Both the position numbers and the translations under genes were made by a program. Shown here one piece after another: positions 46,333-54,939 of a DNA stretch of 64,000 nt. The first letter of the stretch is position 1. Every line of letters begins with the position of its first letter. This stretch comes from Sneathiella sedimenti. Its GTDB lineage: Bacteria > Pseudomonadota > Alphaproteobacteria > Sneathiellales > Sneathiellaceae. The stretch covers positions 620,001-684,000 of the forward strand of contig NZ_JAFLNC010000001.1 of the NCBI RefSeq assembly GCF_017313765.1. Direction: 5' to 3'. The notes under the pieces are model-generated. The model saw only the letters and a list, made by a program, of their open reading frames with translations. It had not been told where the DNA came from and did not search any database.

Positions 46333-47292
46333 ATGGCATTACCTTCAAATTATCGTTGGATCGCGGTCGGCAACCTAGCAATAAGGAATCGTGCCAACGC
46401 TCCCCACTATGCGCCAGCCTTCGTAATTGGTGATTTGATTGCGGCGTTGACTGATCGGATTGCCCGTGAAGACGTTTATCGACCGTATTCTAAAAGTTCA
46501 CGGCTGATGTGGTGTGCTGATCTGGCCGAAGACAACGACTATTATCGACTGATTTTGCAAGTCGGCGACAAAAACGTATCCGGTGTTTCATTTTTGCACT
46601 TTGAGACATTAGAAACCCGCGACATCGAGAAGGACGAAGACGAAGGCGGGCATTATGCCGCCCACATATTGATCAAGAAAACAGCCGATCATTTGGGACG
46701 ACATCTGATCCTGATCGAGAAAGTGCCAGGCATCTACCTTTCTTCGGTTAAGGATCATTTTGCCTGGGTTTGTAAGAGCGCGCTCTACGAAAAGGAGGCG
46801 CAGGATGATGACGGCGACACCAAACGCTTTCGGCCTGTATTCGAGATTGACGGACACCAGTCCAAGACGATCCGTGAGGCGTTGAGGACAGGTACGCTTC
46901 AGGACGTGGAATTCATTGGACACGAAGAGAATCACGGGGATGGCTTGGATGAAGATCCGATTGTGGAAGAAGTTGTCCATGAAGCGCGGTGGGAAGTGAA
47001 AAAGCGTGTCACCGAAGACCAAGCGCAAACAATTTTCGGGCGTGTAGGAGATTTCTTGGGGCGTTTTCGAGATGGCGCTGATGACACACAGATTTTCGTG
47101 AGGATCAAGGCTGCAAATGGTCAGATCAAACGAACAGAAGTGCATCATAATGGGGATGAAATTCTCGAACAGACATTTGTGCAGAATGAGATAGTCAGTG
47201 AGTTCGACCCGCCGTTGACGCAGCGCTATGAGGCGTTCCGCCAAGACATGATTCAGAAGATGATCGATATCGCTAACAATGTAGGCGCTTAA
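46333..47292 (+). CDS. hypothetical protein, soluble partner in an unknown two-gene unit
   Basis: 319 residues, AGAGGA seven bases before ATG, 18 bases after the type ISP gene. Not recognised. It has no signal or membrane segment. It opens SNYRWIAVGNLAIRNRANAP, has an acidic middle (DEDEGG; DDDGD) and a C-terminal domain from about 230 (QIFVRIKAANGQIKR; FVQNEIVSEFDPPLTQRYEA). The stop is followed after one base by a small four-helix membrane protein gene, so the two products probably act together. Kiwa (KwaA membrane, KwaB soluble about 315 residues) has a comparable size pair but in the other order; I cannot confirm homology. Confidence 0.75.
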   Translation: MALPSNYRWIAVGNLAIRNRANAPHYAPAFVIGDLIAALTDRIAREDVYRPYSKSSRLMWCADLAEDNDYYRLILQVGDKNVSGVSFLHFETLETRDIEKDEDEGGHYAAHILIKKTADHLGRHLILIEKVPGIYLSSVKDHFAWVCKSALYEKEAQDDDGDTKRFRPVFEIDGHQSKTIREALRTGTLQDVEFIGHEENHGDGLDEDPIVEEVVHEARWEVKKRVTEDQAQTIFGRVGDFLGRFRDGADDTQIFVRIKAANGQIKRTEVHHNGDEILEQTFVQNEIVSEFDPPLTQRYEAFRQDMIQKMIDIANNVGA

Positions 47293-47293
47293 G

Positions 47294-47869
47294 ATGGCTC
47301 TTCAAAAACATACCAAGGTTTTTACGGTATTTTCGTTTCTACGCCTCCAAAGCCCTGATATTTTTTGGTATCAGTGGATTTATCCGAGTGTGATTTTTGC
47401 CGTGGCCTTTGGCGGCTTTCAATGGTGGGGGGATCAATTTATAAGCTTCGACAAAGATAACTTGATAAGTGATATCAATGCCTTTATGGGCATCTTAGTC
47501 GGATTCTATATTGCTGCTCTTGCTGCAGTTTCGAGTTTTTCAAACGATAATTTGGACCAGATTATGAAGGGTAGAGCACCGACCCTTACAACTGTTCGTA
47601 AGGGTGCAGAGATTAAAGAAACACTGACTAGACGGCGTTTTTTAGCGATCATTTTCGGATACTCTGCCACTTTAGCAATCATCCTCTATATCTTTGGAGT
47701 GCTTCAAGTTCATTTGATTGTGGTACAACCGACCGAACCATGGGCGCAAACAATAATGACATTCATAAGACAAATGACCTGGGGGCTCTATATATGGATC
47801 GCCTCTAGTCTGTTAGTCGTAACGCTCTTAGGGTTGCATTATTTGGTGGAGCGTATGCACCGCGCTTGA
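47294..47869 (+). CDS. hypothetical four-helix membrane protein, partner of the 319-residue protein
   Basis: 191 residues, ATG one base after the previous stop. Predicted membrane helices near 29-45, 63-82, 116-138 and 161-185, with a basic cytoplasmic loop (GRAPTL to LTRRRFL, 93-117) between helices 2 and 3. No transporter or enzyme motif. Small membrane proteins coupled to a soluble sensor are a frequent plan in abortive-infection systems (family knowledge); here the role is inference. Confidence 0.78.
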   Translation: MALQKHTKVFTVFSFLRLQSPDIFWYQWIYPSVIFAVAFGGFQWWGDQFISFDKDNLISDINAFMGILVGFYIAALAAVSSFSNDNLDQIMKGRAPTLTTVRKGAEIKETLTRRRFLAIIFGYSATLAIILYIFGVLQVHLIVVQPTEPWAQTIMTFIRQMTWGLYIWIASSLLVVTLLGLHYLVERMHRA

Positions 47870-47902
47870 CAAGCTCCTGAAAAATAAATTCTGCTCTACG
47901 AC

Positions 47903-49906
47903 TTACTCAGTTCCTGTCAAATATGGATACTTCCACATTCGTAGTGCGACTTCTAAAAGCTGCCGCCCGCGCGCCTCAATGCAGTCCTCGTTCCATTCTT
48001 CGCTCTTGATGATCTCGCGGTTGAGGACAAGCAACGAATGGTCGCTCAATGCAGCCCGCTTGTCCTTGTATGGGCCATTGCTGACACTGGCATTGAGCGG
48101 CTTTGTAAGAACGGTCAGGTTTCCAAAGGTATTCAGGAGGCGCTTACGACGCACCATTTGGCCGATACGAGTATCGTTCTCTTCCGTGGCATACTTAGCC
48201 TGCCATTTCTCTTCACTGGTCGGCTGTTCGCCGCTTGGAAGAGGCCAGTGCTCTTCCCATTGAGAAGGCAAGATGTGCTCTACGGATAGATCATCTGCCA
48301 GCTGGTCAGTTTCGTGGAATTTCTGGCGCTTCTCGCGCTCAATAGCTTCAAGGACCGCGCGTACTCTGAATGCAGTAAGTCTACGTCCGTACATGGGTGC
48401 AGATACCCAAGAGTTCTCGAACTCTTTGTCGGCCGGTAGACGTGCGCTCTCAGAAGTTTGCGCAGTCAGGAACTTCACCAGATTCTCGCGAGAAAAACCA
48501 TTAGACTCAAGGTGCCGGAGCACTGACAGGAAGAATTTGTTATAGTTCTTTGTGGTTAGTCCGCAGATCGCACGCCTGACAATGAAGGTGAGCAGAATCG
48601 ATAGGCATTGCTTCTTCTCGTCCTCTTCCATAGCCTCTTCGGACCAGAGGCGTAGGACTAGGGGGTAAACAGTCGTGACATCCCAAGGGAGTAGAAGCTT
48701 GCCAAAGTGGCCGAGAGGATCGTCAGGCTTCCGCTCCAGCAGTCGGCGATAAAGAGCACCATAGGCCCGCAAATCTTGAAGCTCGGCCTCAACCGACGGA
48801 TAACCGCCACTCGGCTTGTTCGCTTGGATTTTGATGAACGCTTTGTACTCGCTGAAGAGTTTGGACATTGTGACCTCGCCTGCGACCTTGCCCGCTATGA
48901 AGTTTGCCAGAAAAAACTCTATGCGAGCTTTCTTGTATCGACCCTGCTTCTCCATGAAGCTCCAGAAGGGGGCTTCGAAATCCTTCCAGTACTTGTCGAA
49001 TAGCTTCTCCGCTTTCTCCTGCCGTGCATCGGCGCGATGAAAGATGTTGTTACGAACAAGATCGGCTGCGAGCAAGGGCTCTCCCCGTTCATTCAGAGTT
49101 TCGAAAATAACCTGAGCGTCGTCGCCCTCCTCAAGGGTGATCTCGACAACCTTGAATTCTTCGATTAGCGCCTCCCATAGAGCATCGAGACGAAGCTCCA
49201 TCGTTGCGCGATCTTTGTCACTCTCTTCCGCTGCCTCCACCGGCGTTGCCTCATCAACTTCATCCTCATCCGCCTCGATGGTTTCAGCAAAGTCGTCTTC
49301 GAGATCATCGCTTTCAACAGCGTGCTTAATACGGTCGAAAAAATAACCGTAGGCACCGAGCAGTTTCGGGATCGTACTGTATTCGTAGATTTTGTCGCGG
49401 CTCTTATAGAAGTGCTCGCGATACTTCTTGCGAAGTGCGGGGCGTCCTGCCGTCACGATGTCCTGGAAGAGTTCGCGGTCGTATTTTGTCGGCCAGACTT
49501 TATATTTCTCGACGTCTGGGTCCTCCATGAGATGCTCTTTCTCATTGAAGAGATAGCCCTCGATGAGCCCGACCGTATCTTCAAATCCCACTTGCTGCGC
49601 ATAATCACGGGCAGCCGCGAGATAGAGTTGAAAGGTCGTGAGGCGTTGTTGGCCGTCCACCACCTGAAAAGAGGTGACTTGCCGTGATGACACGGCACCG
49701 CGTGCTTCGAGCACCACGGCACCCATGAAATGAGAAAACCGCCGGTCACGACTGTTCAGGCGTTCAATAGCTTTTGTGCGCACATCATTCCAGAACGGCT
49801 CCCACTGCTTGTCGCGCGCCCAAACATAGTGCCGTTGATAGATTGGAACGCAAAAGCGCTGTCTGTTTTCAAGCAATTGGCGAACTGTGACGGGACCAGC
49901 CTTCAT
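47903..49906 (-). CDS. GmrSD-like DUF262/DUF1524 restriction nuclease
   Basis: 667 residues from ATG 49906 (AAGGA upstream); a TTG eight codons earlier is unlikely. N-terminal DUF262: VPIYQRHYVW (21-30) and VDGQQRLTTF (83-92), the DGQQR motif of the GmrS-type NTP-binding/nuclease domain. C-terminal DUF1524 with SVEHILPSQW (His544 region) and NTFGNLTVLT (592-601), an HNH-like nuclease. Single-chain forms act as type IV restriction systems against modified phage DNA (GmrSD, BrxU). Opposite strand to the type ISP unit. Confidence 0.88.
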   Translation of the reverse strand: MKAGPVTVRQLLENRQRFCVPIYQRHYVWARDKQWEPFWNDVRTKAIERLNSRDRRFSHFMGAVVLEARGAVSSRQVTSFQVVDGQQRLTTFQLYLAAARDYAQQVGFEDTVGLIEGYLFNEKEHLMEDPDVEKYKVWPTKYDRELFQDIVTAGRPALRKKYREHFYKSRDKIYEYSTIPKLLGAYGYFFDRIKHAVESDDLEDDFAETIEADEDEVDEATPVEAAEESDKDRATMELRLDALWEALIEEFKVVEITLEEGDDAQVIFETLNERGEPLLAADLVRNNIFHRADARQEKAEKLFDKYWKDFEAPFWSFMEKQGRYKKARIEFFLANFIAGKVAGEVTMSKLFSEYKAFIKIQANKPSGGYPSVEAELQDLRAYGALYRRLLERKPDDPLGHFGKLLLPWDVTTVYPLVLRLWSEEAMEEDEKKQCLSILLTFIVRRAICGLTTKNYNKFFLSVLRHLESNGFSRENLVKFLTAQTSESARLPADKEFENSWVSAPMYGRRLTAFRVRAVLEAIEREKRQKFHETDQLADDLSVEHILPSQWEEHWPLPSGEQPTSEEKWQAKYATEENDTRIGQMVRRKRLLNTFGNLTVLTKPLNASVSNGPYKDKRAALSDHSLLVLNREIIKSEEWNEDCIEARGRQLLEVALRMWKYPYLTGTE

Positions 49907-49997
49907 CGAAATTCCTTTCTGCTCATACAATCCAAGGTAACTAATTCCTAGTATTTATCAATGTTAACTTGCTCTTATTACTTCTGCTTAGGGCGCA

Positions 49998-50096
49998 CCC
50001 CGTTGGGGCGGGCTGTCGTGAACCGAGTCCGCTATCGACGGTCTCGGCCATGCGGCTTCCATCCCTTGCGCATCTTCGGCCAGCCCTGAGGGGCTG
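49998..50096. other. GC-rich foldable non-coding stretch
   Basis: Within a 350-base gap. CCCC-GTT-GGGG (49998-50008); CCGAG-T-CCG (50023-50031) pairs with CGG-T-CTCGG (50039-50047), one T-T mismatch, seven-base loop; CAGCCC-TGAG-GGGCTG (50081-50096). CAGCCC could also pair with GGGCTG at 50010-50015, closing the whole domain, so two folds compete. It could be a structured RNA, oriT or replication origin. The rest of 49907-50254 shows nothing. Confidence 0.5.
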
Positions 50097-50254
50097 ACGG
50101 TTTGTTTCCAATTGGTGCCTGATTCAAGGCTAAGCAATTCGCATCGATAGTAGGTTAAAACATTTGAACTTTAACCCCACTGCCGTTGCGCACGCGATTC
50201 ATATGACCATTTTGTCTTGTAAATCGTGCAGGGGAAAAATGCGTGGTCAGACCA

Positions 50255-50494
50255 CTATAGTCGGGTCGCTCTTCGCATTTCCCAGATGAACGCCATAGTT
50301 TCTCGTCAAAGCGCAATTTTTTCAGCGGTCCAATAACCATGTCGATAATTCCCATTTCGCAATCCCTTGGGGGCACCTAAAGAAGTCCCTCCGTGCATCC
50401 GACACCTTCCATTCTTCAAACCCCAGGATTTACAGGGAGCGTCGCTACGGGTCTTTGCGCCGCAATGCATGGGGTTGTCCTCACTTTTTTGCAT
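50255..50494 (-). pseudogene. HGGxSTG-type small phage/plasmid protein, stopped early by TGA
   Basis: The reading frame from 50494 (or ATG 50470, better GAGGA site) gives CGAKTRSDAPCKSWGLKNGRCRMHGG-type sequence (read as short motifs: CGAKTR, APCKS, GRCRMHGGTSLGAPKG, NGNYRHGYWTAE), typical of HGGxSTG-domain proteins of mobile elements. A TGA at 50306-50308 ends it at 62 residues. The same frame then continues RETMAFIWEMRRATRL to a TAG at 50255, which resembles the usual C-terminus. A CGA-to-TGA change would explain this. Function of the family unknown. Confidence 0.65.
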
Positions 50495-51186
50495 TCTCCC
50501 CGCCCCCCTCCACCGTGCCTATAATGGCCTGCCCGCCCTCATTGACGTGAACATGCTCGACCGTCATTTTCTGCTGGCCTTTGCCTCTGTGCTTGTTCAG
50601 GGCTTCCATTTGCTGGGTGTCGGCTCTCATGAGTTTAGTTAGCCGGTTTGTGGCACTGTCCGATTGTTTTATTGTCTTGATGCGGATTAGATTGTTCTGC
50701 GCTCTCATTATTGCTCAGTGTGTAGCAAACCATATGACTTGCCAACATGCTCTCTATGGCGTCCAGTGGTGCAATGGAGGCTATCAGTGCAAAGCTCGCA
50801 GTCATCTGCTCGCCCATATACTTCGCGCCGTCTTTTCGGCTTGCCGTCGCATTCATCAAGGCGTTGGTTTGTTCTCTAACGTATTGATTGTTGTCGATAC
50901 CGAGCGTCGATATAAGAGCCAAACTGCCTAACTCCTGGTCGCCTTCGTATTCGATACCTAACACTGGCAAATCTTCTTGCTGGACGAGTTCAGGAGAAAC
51001 AATCCCGTTACCAATAATCTCCTCCAGTCTGTCGCGCGCCTGTTTCGGCAATTCGGGAATACGGTCATGACGAACTTCGATACGTTGAGCGTTGTTCGGT
51101 TTTTCCACTTTCAAACCACCTACGAGTTTTTTTGGGCTTTCGACTAACTCTTCTTTCGTCTTTGTTTTAGTGCAATCCTCACGCAT
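50481..51186 (-). pseudogene. mobile-element protein, frameshifted
   Basis: The 5' part starts at ATG 51186 (TAATG overlap with the primase-helicase stop) and stops at 50635. The 3' part is another frame, 50708 to 50481, encoding KLMRADTQQMEALNKHRGKG, then VEHVHVNEGGQAIIG. In related proteins of alphaproteobacterial elements the two halves form one chain. Moving between them needs a +1 change near 50700 (around AATAATGAGAG). Function unknown; the QMEAL...VEHVHV tail is the recognisable part. Confidence 0.65.
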
Positions 51187-52880
51187 TAAAATACCCCAGT
51201 CGGCTTGTAAATTCTGTGCGCCCCATCGAACCAGAATGTCAGTTTTCCGGTGCTGCCCCATGCGGGCTGCTCCTTCACTTTGTTAATGGCGACGGCGGTT
51301 GTTTTCTCTTCAAAGTTTCTGTGAACAACCATTCCCATATCGGCCTTGTTGAACCAATGCGCAGACCCTGAAATGCTGTAGAGGTCCGGCATCGGCTGGT
51401 CGCCGTTCTGGTCCCGCTGCATCTTCGCCGGGTGTGCGACTACCCAGACTGTTACGTCATGCGTCCGGCAAAACCGTTTGATTTTCGAGATAAGCTGGCT
51501 GACAAACTCGGTTTCCGTCTGGTTCTTATCCCGTCCGGCCTCGATCTCGTTGTACGGGTCGATGACCAGTCCCTTGATGCCGTACTTGAGACAGGACAAC
51601 CGCGCCTTCTCAAGTATCCAGTCAATCGTAGGCGTATGGTCGTTGCTCGTGATGTAGTAGAAATGCCGGTTCACATATTCCAGCCCCGCCGTGATTTCCT
51701 CCGGTGTCATTCTTGGATTTGGTCCCTCATAAAACGGCTTCTTTAAATGCTTCTCAAGCAAGCGGCTTGCGTACTGCGCGGGTTTGTGTTCCGGGGAGAA
51801 TATGCCAAACTTCCAGCCGTGCTTTTCCGCCAGCGTCATGGTGATCTGCTCAAGGAAGTTGCTTTTGCCGTGGTTGGGAACCCCCGTAACAATATGAAAA
51901 GTGCCCGGCATGATCTTGTAGAAGTCATCCAGCCCCTCTATGCCGATGCGGACTGGCTGCGGTCCGCGACCGTGATACATGTCGAGTACAGCCTCACCAA
52001 AATCCTCAAACCTGTAAACCCCGTCTATCGGCCAAGGCTCGGCCTCTTCGACTGTCGCCTTGAGAGCCTCCTTCCCCCATGCCTGCAAAACCGCGTTGGC
52101 GTCCTTTGTCGCTTCATCCCATGTTACCCGCCAGCAACGGTCTTTCCCGAACCGGTGCGCCAGTTCTGCCGCCAGTGCCTGCCCCGGCACATCCGAATCC
52201 GTCGCGATAATAACCTTGTTCACGCCTTCCAGTTTCGGCAGGCAATTGCGAAGGGCATCAAAGCGCTTGTCATCGTCCCTGAACCTAGCTTCCTTTGGCG
52301 CACCGTCCGGCAAAGTGACAGCGTGATATATTCCGGCCGCCATAAGCGCCAACACGTCCATTTCGCCCTCAACAAAAATAACCTCGTCGCCGGTCACATT
52401 GTCGATGTTGTAGAGGGACCGCATAGCCCCCTGCGTTTGCTTGAATTGCTTATCCCGCGTCCGGTACTTCACATTGACCGGCTTGCCGTCCAGGCGGTAG
52501 GGAAAGGCGATGCAGCTTTTCTTGTCCGGCCCGTAATATTCCTCTGTAGCGTAGCATCCGGCCTTATCGACCGTTTCCCGTGAAATCCCGCGTCCCTGAA
52601 ACCAGTCATACATGGCCTCTGGCCTTTTGGGCTTTTCCGGCAGGGTTGGTCGCTTCCATTTCTCCGGCTTCTCGAAACAAGGAACATTCCCGGTGGTGGT
52701 GCAATGGTGACAGATCCACGTCGCCCCGCCTTCGCCATCTATCTTCACTGACAGGCAGGGATCGGTTTTCTTCTTCCGGGCGTGACTACATTCCGGGCAG
52801 GTGGTGACATGCTCGCCTGCTACATAATTCTTGAGCCGGATACCATGATCCGCCAGCCGTTCGCTGATGTCTCTGGTCAT
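51186..52880 (-). CDS. primase-helicase (zinc ribbon, Toprim, RecA-like)
   Basis: 564 residues. CHC2-like zinc ribbon (Cys28, Cys31, Cys57, Cys60), Toprim with EGEMD (171-175) and DSD (228-230), then a DnaB-like RecA domain with Walker A GVPNHGKS (333-340) and VIDPYNEIE. The plan is T7 gp4-like: makes primers and unwinds DNA. It probably supports replication of the excised element. Overlaps the upstream replication gene by four bases (ATGA). Confidence 0.88.
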   Translation of the reverse strand: MTRDISERLADHGIRLKNYVAGEHVTTCPECSHARKKKTDPCLSVKIDGEGGATWICHHCTTTGNVPCFEKPEKWKRPTLPEKPKRPEAMYDWFQGRGISRETVDKAGCYATEEYYGPDKKSCIAFPYRLDGKPVNVKYRTRDKQFKQTQGAMRSLYNIDNVTGDEVIFVEGEMDVLALMAAGIYHAVTLPDGAPKEARFRDDDKRFDALRNCLPKLEGVNKVIIATDSDVPGQALAAELAHRFGKDRCWRVTWDEATKDANAVLQAWGKEALKATVEEAEPWPIDGVYRFEDFGEAVLDMYHGRGPQPVRIGIEGLDDFYKIMPGTFHIVTGVPNHGKSNFLEQITMTLAEKHGWKFGIFSPEHKPAQYASRLLEKHLKKPFYEGPNPRMTPEEITAGLEYVNRHFYYITSNDHTPTIDWILEKARLSCLKYGIKGLVIDPYNEIEAGRDKNQTETEFVSQLISKIKRFCRTHDVTVWVVAHPAKMQRDQNGDQPMPDLYSISGSAHWFNKADMGMVVHRNFEEKTTAVAINKVKEQPAWGSTGKLTFWFDGAHRIYKPTGVF

Positions 52881-53590
52881 TGCGACCTCCCGAGCGGGTT
52901 GGAGGTCACAAGGTCGCTGTGCAGGGCGTTATATTCAGCGTCCGTCATCTTGTGGGCGGGCGTTTTCTTCCCACCAAGATACTGAATGTTGCGTTTTCTC
53001 AGTGCGCCCGATACCGCCGCAAACCAGTTCTTTGGTGTTTCGGCTCGGAAGTAATCATCAAGGCTTGTAAGTTCCGCCCGTAAGTCCGGTATGGCGGGAT
53101 AGGCTTTTTGCCAACGGTGAAAATCAATCTCATTCAGCCGGATAATTTCACCTTCAAAATGATACCTGTGATCTTGTTTTCTTGTTTCTTTGTTATTATT
53201 TGCGTCACTCCTGCGTCGATCCTGCGTCATTTCTGCGTCACTTTCCGCGTCGGCTATCCGCCCGCCGCCCTGATATGCAGAATAATTACATATAGTTATA
53301 ACCGTTTGCCCTGCGTCACTTTTGCGCTCGATCATCGAACGCTTTTCAAACAAGGCTAAACGCCTTCTTACTTTCGCCTCTGGCCATTTCCATGCTTCCG
53401 CAAGATATCTGGTCGAGTAGGAAAGCTGCCCGCGTTTAAGCTCGATATCCGTCTTCGGGAGCGCCAGTTTGACACCGGTTTTCCAAACGGCATTTTCGAC
53501 CAGCCAGCACCATGCCTCACGGTCACTATAGGGTTGGCGTCGGAAGGCTGGATTTTCCATCCAGCCCCGGTGCATGAGATAAAAGCTCAT
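52877..53590 (-). CDS. phage-type replication protein (possible helicase loader/initiator)
   Basis: 237 residues from ATG 53590 (ATGA overlap with the upstream gene). An N-terminal winged-helix-like region with NPAFRRQPYSDREAWCWLVE and a KRGQL-STRYLAEAW-type helix-turn-helix (about 50-100) is typical of phage DnaT/replication initiation proteins; the C-terminal part holds NWFAAVSGALRKRN. Cotranslated with the primase-helicase, so a DNA-binding initiator or loader role is likely but not shown. Confidence 0.72.
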   Translation of the reverse strand: MSFYLMHRGWMENPAFRRQPYSDREAWCWLVENAVWKTGVKLALPKTDIELKRGQLSYSTRYLAEAWKWPEAKVRRRLALFEKRSMIERKSDAGQTVITICNYSAYQGGGRIADAESDAEMTQDRRRSDANNNKETRKQDHRYHFEGEIIRLNEIDFHRWQKAYPAIPDLRAELTSLDDYFRAETPKNWFAAVSGALRKRNIQYLGGKKTPAHKMTDAEYNALHSDLVTSNPLGRSQ

Positions 53591-53859
53591 CTGAAACTGC
53601 CTAGCCCCCATAGGTCCATGAGATAGGAAACCATTGCCTCCGGCATTAGTCCAGCCCTGTAAGCCGTCTTAATGGCCGTCTTCCTCTCTTCTGAAGATTT
53701 ATCGCCAATCAGCACATTCCAAGTGCGATAATCAAGAATAGAAATGTGGTGGCGACGCGCAATCATAGATGCCTGCCGCTTCGCTAGATCGCATTCCTCA
53801 CGGGTCGAGTGAGGCTTGCTATCGGTGGTTCTGTGTTGTAAAAACATATGTGTATCCAC
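53587..53859 (-). CDS. small hypothetical protein upstream of the replication gene
   Basis: 90 residues from GTG 53859, or 86 from ATG 53847 (AGGGTGG upstream). Charged, helical, ending LMDLWGLGSFR. The stop overlaps the next start (ATGA), so it belongs to the replication operon. Not recognised. Confidence 0.6.
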   Translation of the reverse strand: MDTHMFLQHRTTDSKPHSTREECDLAKRQASMIARRHHISILDYRTWNVLIGDKSSEERKTAIKTAYRAGLMPEAMVSYLMDLWGLGSFR

Positions 53860-53944
53860 CCTGTAAAAGGGATGAGAAAAAGTCTGCCCCGCTGCGTTTG
53901 ATCACGGACGCGAGAGCAGGTTTTTTTGAAGGAATGGCTGATAG

Positions 53945-54184
53945 TCATCGCGCCGCCTCGCCAGCATCTGAAGTAGACCGCCTCAACGGAGACAGAATGG
54001 ATTGGGCCCATTTGTCCAGTTCAGGCTCGGGATACAGCGGAACTCGGCCTGCCGACACAAAACAAGGGCCTCCTCCTAAGCATGCGTACTTCGCTAGCGT
54101 CGAGGGGGCTCGCTCAATTCCCCAACGTTCCTTTAAGTATTCGGATGCCGCATTTCGGCGGTAACGTTTACAGTATGATTTCAT
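53945..54184 (-). CDS. excisionase/AlpA-like DNA-binding protein
   Basis: 79 residues. NAASEYLKERWGI and APSTLAKYACLGGGP with GRVPLYPEPELDKWAQ follow the pattern of MerR-like winged-helix excisionases and AlpA regulators common in integrative elements. Its ribosome site GAGG (54191-54194) lies within the arm of a long dyad that could hide it. It may control excision and early genes. Confidence 0.75.
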   Translation of the reverse strand: MKSYCKRYRRNAASEYLKERWGIERAPSTLAKYACLGGGPCFVSAGRVPLYPEPELDKWAQSILSPLRRSTSDAGEAAR

Positions 54185-54188
54185 AATA

Positions 54189-54233
54189 GACCTCGTTTAC
54201 TTAGTGTTCCGGAAATTTCCGGCTAACGAGGTC
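54189..54233 (-). promoter_or_regulatory. nested dyad overlapping the excisionase ribosome binding site
   Basis: Outer perfect arms GACCTCGTT (54189-54197) and AACGAGGTC (54225-54233). Inside is the perfect 14-bp palindrome CCGGAAATTTCCGG (54209-54222). On the minus-strand transcript the second outer arm contains the GAGG Shine-Dalgarno of the gene starting at 54184, so pairing would block translation. As DNA, the dyads can be repressor operators. Confidence 0.65.
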
Positions 54234-54288
54234 ATTACTACGCCGTTGAAAAAATGCTGTCTAAGGACAGAACCCAGCGTAAAATTGC

Positions 54289-54939
54289 TTAGGTTCCGTC
54301 CTTGAGAGCACGACGAATTAATCCGCCAACGGACGAGTTCGTTACTTTCATATCTGGGATATGTTCTTTTTTAATCGAGTTGAAGACTACCCACACAAAC
54401 TGGAAAAACGGGCCGTCTTCCTTATTCGTGTCTTCATACGAATTATGTGTAACTTTATGCTTATCGCCGCCTGCCGCCAGATAGATTTCCCTCAATTGTC
54501 GGATTAAAAATTGCTGATGTTCTCCGATACTTTGGCGGCCAGGTTTGGATAAACGCGTTAGTTGATGCTCTGCAAATTTCTCTAGTTTCCTTGCATTAAT
54601 TGCGGCGGTCTCCGGATCCGCTTCGGCCAGAGAATCGAATGCAGAAAATCCAACTGGATCGTTAGGATTATTTATTTCCTCTATTAAGCTTGCCAACTTT
54701 CCTGCTGACTTTTTAATTGACTTAAGGTGATCTTTGACACCTGGGCTTTTCCGGGTTCCTTTTTCTTTGGGGCGTTGTCGCTCAATAGCTGCGCTGCCGA
54801 GAAACCAAGCGCCGCATTTTTCTACTCTTTCCACGACCCCCTCCGGTCGCTTTACATACTCTTTGATTTCCTTAACCTCAGCGTCACTCAGTTGAAAAAC
54901 ACCAGTGTCTGCAACGTATCCGCCAAGCACAGGCCGCAT
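54289..54939 (-). CDS. hypothetical protein next to integrase
   Basis: 216 residues, start overlapping the integrase stop by one base. Helical and charged; no signal or membrane segment. Segments YVKRPEGVVERVEK and TRLSKPGRQSIGEHQQFLIRQL are not assigned to a family by me. Cotranscribed with int. Confidence 0.65.
   Translation of the reverse strand: MRPVLGGYVADTGVFQLSDAEVKEIKEYVKRPEGVVERVEKCGAWFLGSAAIERQRPKEKGTRKSPGVKDHLKSIKKSAGKLASLIEEINNPNDPVGFSAFDSLAEADPETAAINARKLEKFAEHQLTRLSKPGRQSIGEHQQFLIRQLREIYLAAGGDKHKVTHNSYEDTNKEDGPFFQFVWVVFNSIKKEHIPDMKVTNSSVGGLIRRALKDGT

Noticed and set aside
46333-47869. Calling the gene pair Kiwa (KwaA/KwaB)
   Set aside because: Sizes and the soluble-plus-membrane plan are similar, but the gene order is reversed and I cannot see DUF4868 motifs.
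51747-52583. 278-residue plus-strand frame
   Set aside because: Lies wholly opposite the primase-helicase, whose zinc, Toprim and Walker motifs are clear.
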